This document shows, in pieces, positions 7,051 through 10,219 of a stretch of DNA of 10,219 nucleotides; the stretch's first letter is position 1, and each line of letters opens with the position of its first letter. The stretch is from Nitrospirota bacterium (GTDB lineage: Bacteria > Nitrospirota > Leptospirillia > Leptospirillales > Leptospirillaceae). Under the pieces are notes generated by a model. The model had not been told where the DNA came from and searched no databases. It saw nothing but the letters and a program-made list of their open reading frames with translations. The stretch is taken from positions 1-10,219 of the forward strand of contig JAJZGM010000024.1 of assembly GCA_021828525.1 (NCBI GenBank). Direction: 5' to 3'. The position numbers and the translations under genes were made by a program.

Positions 7051-8322
7051 TCACCCTTTCATCATTTTTTCAAGGAAGTCCTTGTTGCTCCGGCTTCCCT
7101 TCATGTTGCTCAGAAGGTACTCCATGTCCTCCTGGGCATTGTTGGAGTTCATCGCCTTGCGGAGTATCCATATTTTATTGATGTCATCCTTGTCCAGCAA
7201 GAGCTCTTCCTTGCGTGTCCCGGATGTGGTGGCATTGATCGCCGGAAACATTCGGCGATCGGCGAGGTTCCTGTCGAGATGAAGCTCCATGTTGCCGGTT
7301 CCCTTGAACTCCTCGAAAATGACGTCGTCCATGCGGCTGCCGGTATCGATGAGAGCCGTGGCGATGATGGTGAGGCTCCCGCCCTCCTCGATGTTTCTGG
7401 CCGATCCGAAGAAGCGCTTCGGTCTCTGGAGCGCGTTCGAGTCGAGTCCTCCGGAGAGAACCTTCCCCGACGGCGGGGTGACGATATTGAAGGCCCGGGC
7501 GAGACGGGTGATGCTGTCGAGCAGGATGACCACGTCCTTCTGGGACTCGGCCAGGCGCTTGGCCTTTTCGAGAACCATTTCGGCCACCTGGATGTGCCGT
7601 TGCGGGGGTTCGTCGAAGGTGGAGCTGACCACCTCTCCCTTCACCTGGCGGATCATGTCGGTGACCTCCTCCGGCCGCTCGTCGATCAGGAGGACGATGA
7701 GAGAGATTTCCGGGTGATTCTTGGCGATGGCCTTGGCAATCCCCTGGAGAAGGACGGTCTTTCCTGTCCGGGGCGGGGCGACGATCAGTCCCCTCTGGCC
7801 CTTTCCGATGGGAGTCAGAAGATCGATGACGCGCATCGAAAGGTCTTCCGGGCTGTTTTCGAGACGGATCCTTTCCATGGGATAGAGCGGAGTGAGATTG
7901 TCGAAGAGAATCTTTTCACGCCCCACCTCGGAGTCCTCAAAATTGACCTTCTCCACCTTCAGCATGGCAAAGTAGCGTTCCCCTTCCTTGGGTGGCCGGA
8001 TCTGGCCCCAGATGGTATCTCCGGTCCTCAGGTTGAATCGCCGGATCTGGGAAGGGGAGACGTAGATGTCGTCGGGTCCGGGAAGGTAGTTGTAAAGGGG
8101 GGAACGGAGGAACCCAAAGCCGTCCTGAAGAATTTCCAGCACCCCTTCTCCATAGATCACGCCGTTTTTTTCGGATTGGGCCTGGAGGATGGCGAAAATC
8201 AGGTCCTGCTTGCGCAGGTTGACCGCCCCCTCGATATGGTAACCCTTGGCGACGTCAGTGAGCTCGGCAATGTTTTTTTCCTTCAGGTCAGCCAGGTTCA
8301 GACAATTTTCCTTGTCATCCAT
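7051..8322 (-). CDS. rho: Transcription termination factor Rho
   Basis: Rho is a hexameric RNA-dependent ATPase and helicase that ends transcription. From the chosen start it has 423 residues (E. coli Rho has 419). Domains in order are an N-terminal helical region (LADLKEKNIAELTDVAKG), a cold-shock-like primary RNA site (GFGFLRS to FNLRTGD, about 68-102), Walker A APPRTGKT (182-189), Walker B VVILLDSITRLARAFN, and conserved LDSNALQRPKRFFGSARN and TGSRMDDVIFEEFKGTGN. The ATG at 8322 has GGAGG 12 nt upstream, a rather long spacing. The frame stays open to an ATG at 8403, adding 27 basic, non-conserved residues, but no ribosome-binding site precedes that ATG. rho is the first recognised gene of the long minus-strand cluster. 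Confidence 0.96.
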   Translation of the reverse strand: MDDKENCLNLADLKEKNIAELTDVAKGYHIEGAVNLRKQDLIFAILQAQSEKNGVIYGEGVLEILQDGFGFLRSPLYNYLPGPDDIYVSPSQIRRFNLRTGDTIWGQIRPPKEGERYFAMLKVEKVNFEDSEVGREKILFDNLTPLYPMERIRLENSPEDLSMRVIDLLTPIGKGQRGLIVAPPRTGKTVLLQGIAKAIAKNHPEISLIVLLIDERPEEVTDMIRQVKGEVVSSTFDEPPQRHIQVAEMVLEKAKRLAESQKDVVILLDSITRLARAFNIVTPPSGKVLSGGLDSNALQRPKRFFGSARNIEEGGSLTIIATALIDTGSRMDDVIFEEFKGTGNMELHLDRNLADRRMFPAINATTSGTRKEELLLDKDDINKIWILRKAMNSNNAQEDMEYLLSNMKGSRSNKDFLEKMMKG

Positions 8323-8500
8323 CTTTTTGAAATTCCTCCGTTTTCGTTCGCTCTTGTTCCGGACCTGGTGCCTTCCAGTCCAGTGGAAGGCCAGGGTTTT
8401 CATGATGTCTGTCCAGCCGCCTCACAGCCGGAGGAAGCCCCGCCTGCAGGAATTTCCCGCCGTTTCCCGCCGGACAGACGCACGCTGGTCGCGTCAGCAT
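8315..8500 (-). CDS. Possible 61-codon upstream ORF overlapping the rho start
   Basis: An ORF begins with ATG at 8500, preceded by GGAG 8 nt upstream, and its TGA (8317-8315) falls just inside rho, giving an ATGGATGA junction with the rho ATG at 8322. Such an overlap would allow translational coupling to rho. The sequence (MLTRPACVCPAGNGGK...) matches no family I recognise. Third codon positions are only about 54% G or C, with no strong coding bias. It may be a leader peptide in the broad manner of the enterobacterial rhoL, or a chance ORF. The frame extends further upstream to a GTG at 8551, which has no ribosome-binding site. Confidence 0.25.
   Translation of the reverse strand: MLTRPACVCPAGNGGKFLQAGLPPAVRRLDRHHENPGLPLDWKAPGPEQERTKTEEFQKDG
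8407..8479 (-). repeat. Inverted repeat enclosing a 10-bp tandem duplication in the rho leader
   Basis: GGACAGAC (8472-8479) and GTCTGTCC (8407-8414) are exact inverted copies 57 nt apart that could close a long-range stem in the leader RNA. Inside is a perfect tandem duplication of TTTCCCGCCG (8453-8462 and 8463-8472). The segment lies within the possible 61-codon ORF and just before the alternative rho ATG at 8403. Confidence 0.35.
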
Positions 8501-8659
8501 CCCTTTTTCTCCGGAGAGAGGATCCTGATGGGCAAGCAGAGTGTAGGCCACGGCGGTATCGATTCTGCGGATGTCTTTCAGGTCTTGTCCAAATTCTTGT
8601 CCAGGGGGGTGGATCCAGTTGGGTTAGCCGATGGGGTTGTCTCTTGGAGTGGGCGACCG

Positions 8660-8674
8660 GGAACGGACCGTTCC
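8660..8674. repeat. 15-bp inverted repeat GGAACGG-A-CCGTTCC
   Basis: Two perfect 7-bp arms flank a single central base. The central gap is too short for a full-length RNA hairpin, so as DNA it looks more like a dimeric protein-binding site, but it lies about 90-105 nt downstream of the predicted transcription start. No protein is known to me for this sequence, and it could be chance. Confidence 0.3.
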
Positions 8675-8732
8675 AGCAACCCGTTATTCAGGAACCGGGA
8701 ACCAGGCGAATTGGAGAAGGCATTCATACCAA

Positions 8733-8757
8733 GGAAACGGTCACATCACCGTTTTCC
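8733..8757 (-). other. Stem-loop at the 5' end of the rho leader
   Basis: On the minus strand GGAAAACGGT (8757-8748) can pair with ACCGTTTCC (8741-8733) around a 6-nt loop, with one bulged A, giving nine pairs. It would lie within about 10-35 nt of the predicted transcript start. No T-run follows, so it is not an intrinsic terminator. A role in protecting the mRNA 5' end is possible. Confidence 0.4.
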
Positions 8758-8772
8758 AGAATCTTTCTGCCG

Positions 8773-8801
8773 ATTAGACCCCAGTTTTCATTTTTTGTCA
8801 A
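8773..8801 (-). promoter_or_regulatory. Sigma70-type promoter of the rho operon
   Basis: On the minus strand TTGACA (8801-8796) is a perfect -35 box. A 17-bp spacer separates it from TCTAAT (8778-8773), which matches the -10 consensus at five of six positions. The transcription start is predicted near 8766. The promoter lies just downstream of the cytochrome terminator, so the rho cluster is insulated from cytochrome transcription. Confidence 0.8.
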
Positions 8802-8814
8802 GCATGGGTTGATG

Positions 8815-8846
8815 AAAAAAACCGGGAAAGGGGGATCCTTTCCCGG
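8815..8846 (-). terminator. Intrinsic terminator after the cytochrome c gene
   Basis: On the minus strand CCGGGAAAGG (8846-8837) and CCTTTCCCGG (8831-8822) form a perfect 10-bp GC-rich stem with a 5-nt loop. Seven T residues (8821-8815) follow. It starts about 20 nt after the cytochrome stop codon and directly precedes the rho promoter. Confidence 0.92.
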
Positions 8847-8865
8847 CCGTCATTTCAGGTCGACG

Positions 8866-9420
8866 TTACTTCGCCGCCGTGTTCAGGAACTCGGGCTTCA
8901 GGTTTCCGGCCGCTTCCTCGTGGATGGGCTGCTTGGAGACCCAGTCGGCCGAACCCTCGACGCAGGACATGTCGCCGCCGCATCCGAGGCTTCTTTCATA
9001 GATCACGGCTTCCCAGGCTTGCTTCTCGGTGATCTGTCCGGCGGTCACGAATCCGACCATGGCGGGCTGGAGGGGGGAGCCGTTGGACACCACCCAGAAC
9101 ATTTCTCCGGCGGTGCGGACCTGCTCGAACTTGGAGTTGGTGAAATTCCGGGGGGCGGGATCCATTCCGGCAGCACCAGGGCCGTTTCCGTCACCGGCTG
9201 AGCCGTGGCAGGTGTAGCAGGTTCCGGCACCGGTGAAGACGTCCTTGCCCTTGGCGATCATGTCCTGGGTCACGGCAAAGGGAGGCTTCATGGCCTTGGC
9301 CGCCGCAATCTGGTCGGCAGGGACCCGGGGTTTGAGAATGTCGAGCTCGCCGGCATTGGCAGACATCGCGGAAAATCCGATGGCGGCCACGCCCAAGACT
9401 GCCATTTTCCATGTTTTCAT
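8866..9420 (-). CDS. Exported monohaem c-type cytochrome
   Basis: This is a 184-residue class I-like cytochrome c. The start at 9420 has GGAGG 9 nt upstream and begins a clear Sec signal peptide (MKTWKMAVLGVAAIG..., likely cleaved after ANA at 23), so the mature protein is periplasmic. An in-frame extension up to 9591 lacks conservation and would bury the signal. The haem attachment motif is C68-Y-T-C-H72, followed by the DGNGPGAAGMDPAPRNFT segment common in small electron-carrier cytochromes. M121 in SPLQPAMVGF is the likely sixth iron ligand. Two further cysteines, C147 and C153 (LGCGGDMSC), could form a disulfide. The protein probably shuttles electrons in a respiratory chain, but partners cannot be named. 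It is transcribed alone, with its own promoter and terminator. Confidence 0.9.
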   Translation of the reverse strand: MKTWKMAVLGVAAIGFSAMSANAGELDILKPRVPADQIAAAKAMKPPFAVTQDMIAKGKDVFTGAGTCYTCHGSAGDGNGPGAAGMDPAPRNFTNSKFEQVRTAGEMFWVVSNGSPLQPAMVGFVTAGQITEKQAWEAVIYERSLGCGGDMSCVEGSADWVSKQPIHEEAAGNLKPEFLNTAAK

Positions 9421-9498
9421 AAGACCGACCCTCCGTAAGAAATGAAATTTGGACAATAATAACATCGACTCACATCGCGCGGATGGAAGAACACAAAA

Positions 9499-9526
9499 TT
9501 CCGGCTTTCCGGAAAAAATCCGGAAA
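9499..9526 (-). other. Competing hairpins in the cytochrome c leader
   Basis: TTTCCGGA (9506-9513) and TCCGGAAA (9519-9526) are perfect 8-bp arms around a 5-nt loop. A further TTCCGG (9499-9504) can instead pair with CCGGAA (9509-9514) around a 4-nt loop. The two stems share bases, so only one can form at a time. No clear terminator T-run follows. Confidence 0.45.
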
Positions 9527-9614
9527 ATTCTTAACCTGGGCCACTGGAGGCCTCCTGATGCCGGCGTTGCCAGAGTCTTCCTGTCCTGCAATGATCTGTT
9601 TGAGAAGCAAGCCC

Positions 9615-9643
9615 ATTAAATCATTGCATTCTTAACTTGTCAA
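9615..9643 (-). promoter_or_regulatory. Sigma70-type promoter of the cytochrome c gene
   Basis: On the minus strand TTGACA (9643-9638) is a perfect -35 box, followed by 17 bp and TTTAAT (9620-9615), five of six matches to the -10 consensus. The predicted start is near 9608, leaving a leader of about 188 nt. The architecture matches that of the rho promoter in this window. Confidence 0.75.
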
Positions 9644-9701
9644 GAGAAACGGGCAAGTGAGGACAAGTTCCGCCTCCCTTACGTCTGGTGATAAGTTTGC
9701 G

Positions 9702-9730
9702 TTGCCCTTTTTTTTCGACTCTAGTAAGAT
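9702..9730 (+). promoter_or_regulatory. Candidate promoter of trmI
   Basis: TTGCCC (9702-9707), a 17-bp spacer containing eight T residues, and TAAGAT (9725-9730) each match four of six positions of the sigma70 boxes. Only six bases separate the -10 box from the ATG at 9737, so the transcript would begin at or next to the start codon. This is moderate evidence only. Confidence 0.4.
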
Positions 9731-9736
9731 CCGCCC

Positions 9737-10219
9737 ATGGCCTTTCTGCCCGGTGAACCTCTCATCCTCTACCTGCCAAACGGCCGGACGGTCTCCATCG
9801 TCCAGCTTCGCGAGGGTTCCCGGACCCATGTCGAGGGATTTCCTGTCCCGCACTCTTTCCTGATCGAACAGGCCCGGGAGGGCATCCCCCTCGTTCTCGA
9901 GCGGGGAGGGTGGGTCCTGCCGTTGCGCCCGACCCATGCCGAATCCCTGTCGAACCTCAAGAGGCGAACGCAGATCATCTACCCCAAGGACCAGGGGATG
10001 ATTCTTCTGTGGGCCGATATCCGCCCCGGCCACAGGGTTCTTGAATCGGGGATCGGAAGCGGGGCCCTGACAGTCTCTCTTCTGAGGATGGTCCGGCCAG
10101 GGGGAAGCGTCGTTTCGGTGGAGCGGAGGGAGGAACATGCAGTGGAGGCCATCCGGAATGTAGGAGTTCTCGATCCGGGGGGGGCGCCCGATCATACCCT
10201 CCGGATCGGTGACATGTAC
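9737..10219 (+). CDS. trmI: tRNA (adenine-N1)-methyltransferase, TrmI family (3' end missing)
   Basis: The first 161 codons are present and the gene runs off the right edge; family members are usually about 250-280 residues. The enzyme uses SAM to make m1A at position 58 in the T-loop of tRNAs. The N-terminal part (about 1-70) is the small beta-domain of the family. It is followed by the diagnostic RRTQIIYPKD (76-85), the SAM-binding loop VLESGIGSGALT (101-112) and the ribose-binding acidic residue E129 in VVSVERREEHA. The ATG at 9737 is the first possible start, because an in-frame TAA lies four codons upstream at 9725. No Shine-Dalgarno sequence precedes it, consistent with a leaderless message. 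It is divergent from the cytochrome gene, with no evident functional link. Confidence 0.88.
   Translation, partial: MAFLPGEPLILYLPNGRTVSIVQLREGSRTHVEGFPVPHSFLIEQAREGIPLVLERGGWVLPLRPTHAESLSNLKRRTQIIYPKDQGMILLWADIRPGHRVLESGIGSGALTVSLLRMVRPGGSVVSVERREEHAVEAIRNVGVLDPGGAPDHTLRIGDMY

Larger units (their letters stand above)
8323..8766 (-). promoter_or_regulatory. Long 5' leader of the rho operon
   Basis: The stretch between the predicted rho transcription start (about 8766) and the rho ATG is about 440 nt and contains no recognised gene. On the minus strand it holds, in order: a stem-loop close to the 5' end (8733-8757), an inverted repeat (8660-8674), a C-rich G-poor segment (8604-8653), a possible upstream ORF from 8500, and a GTCTGTCC/GGACAGAC pair that could fold over 8407-8479. 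I could not match it to a known riboswitch. Rho commonly controls its own gene by termination in the leader, and this layout would fit that, but it is inference. Confidence 0.5.
9421..9736. other. Divergent intergenic region between cytochrome c and trmI
   Basis: The 316 bp hold the cytochrome promoter on the minus strand, a weaker candidate trmI promoter on the plus strand, overlapping hairpin sequences at 9499-9526, and a GGAGGCCTCC palindrome at 9546-9555. It is visibly more A+T-rich than the neighbouring genes, especially near 9420-9530 and 9600-9730. No RNA gene or convincing small ORF was seen. Confidence 0.7.

Noticed and set aside
8323..8403. Rho start at the upstream ATG (8403)
   Set aside because: It adds 27 non-conserved basic residues with no ribosome-binding site, while the ATG at 8322 gives the usual Rho length and N-terminus.
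8578..8727. 49-codon ORF in the rho leader (minus strand, MNAFSNSPG...)
   Set aside because: It has no ribosome-binding site and low-complexity Pro/Ser/Thr content, and it crosses the C-rich segment; most likely chance.
7003..9201. 732-codon plus-strand open frame across rho and the cytochrome
   Set aside because: It is a shadow of GC-rich antisense coding; it spans two clearly identified genes, two promoters and a terminator, and its protein has no recognisable domain.
9546..9555. GGAGGCCTCC palindrome
   Set aside because: It is a 10-bp palindrome of a kind expected by chance in GC-rich DNA, with no flanking symmetry.
8866..9591. Longer cytochrome reading frame of 241 codons
   Set aside because: The extra 57 residues precede a clear signal peptide and a good ribosome-binding site at the ATG at 9420, and the predicted leader already covers that region.
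9632..10195. 187-codon minus-strand open frame opposite trmI
   Set aside because: The plus strand encodes unmistakable TrmI motifs; the antisense frame has none and crosses the promoter region.

Overview
The window (10,219 bp, GC-rich by eye) looks like chromosomal DNA from a Gram-negative bacterium. It carries a tightly packed minus-strand housekeeping cluster, a secreted monohaem c-type cytochrome gene, and the start of a divergent tRNA methyltransferase gene. The gene order rho-rpmE-prfA-prmC-murA-hisG-hisD, followed by hisC and hisB, resembles that of Nitrospirota (Nitrospira/Leptospirillum type) and some delta-proteobacterial lineages. I did not check this against any database, so the taxonomic suggestion is an inference of low to moderate confidence. 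No mobile element, CRISPR array, tRNA or rRNA was seen.

Layout, right to left, because nearly everything is on the minus strand. (1) 9737-10219, plus strand: the first 161 codons of a TrmI-type tRNA m1A58 methyltransferase, cut by the window edge. (2) 9421-9736: a divergent intergenic region with a good sigma70-type promoter for the cytochrome gene (minus), a weaker candidate promoter for trmI (plus), and overlapping hairpins in the cytochrome leader. (3) 8866-9420: exported cytochrome c, followed by a strong intrinsic terminator at 8815-8846. (4) 8323-8814: a near-consensus promoter (TTGACA, 17 bp, TCTAAT) and an unusually long leader of about 440 nt ahead of rho. (5) 7051-8322 rho, 6801-7016 rpmE, 5698-6795 prfA, 4811-5698 prmC, 3511-4800 murA, 2855-3514 hisG, 1515-2825 hisD, 433-1518 hisC and 1-436 hisB, which is cut by the left edge. 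Gaps between these genes are at most about 35 nt and many ends overlap, so they probably form one long transcript from the rho promoter.

The genes serve four linked housekeeping jobs. Rho ends transcription. L31, RF1 and PrmC act in translation, with PrmC modifying the RF1 encoded next to it. MurA starts peptidoglycan synthesis. HisG, HisD, HisC and HisB make histidine, and the missing his genes are probably elsewhere or beyond the left edge.

Most of the window is ordinary. The points most worth a second look are the apparent AUA start codon of hisG, which is nearly forced by the reading frame, and the long rho leader with a C-rich, G-poor stretch and a small ORF overlapping the rho start. 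Lesser points are the competing hairpins ahead of the cytochrome gene and a possible leaderless trmI mRNA. I found no convincing novel multi-gene system.
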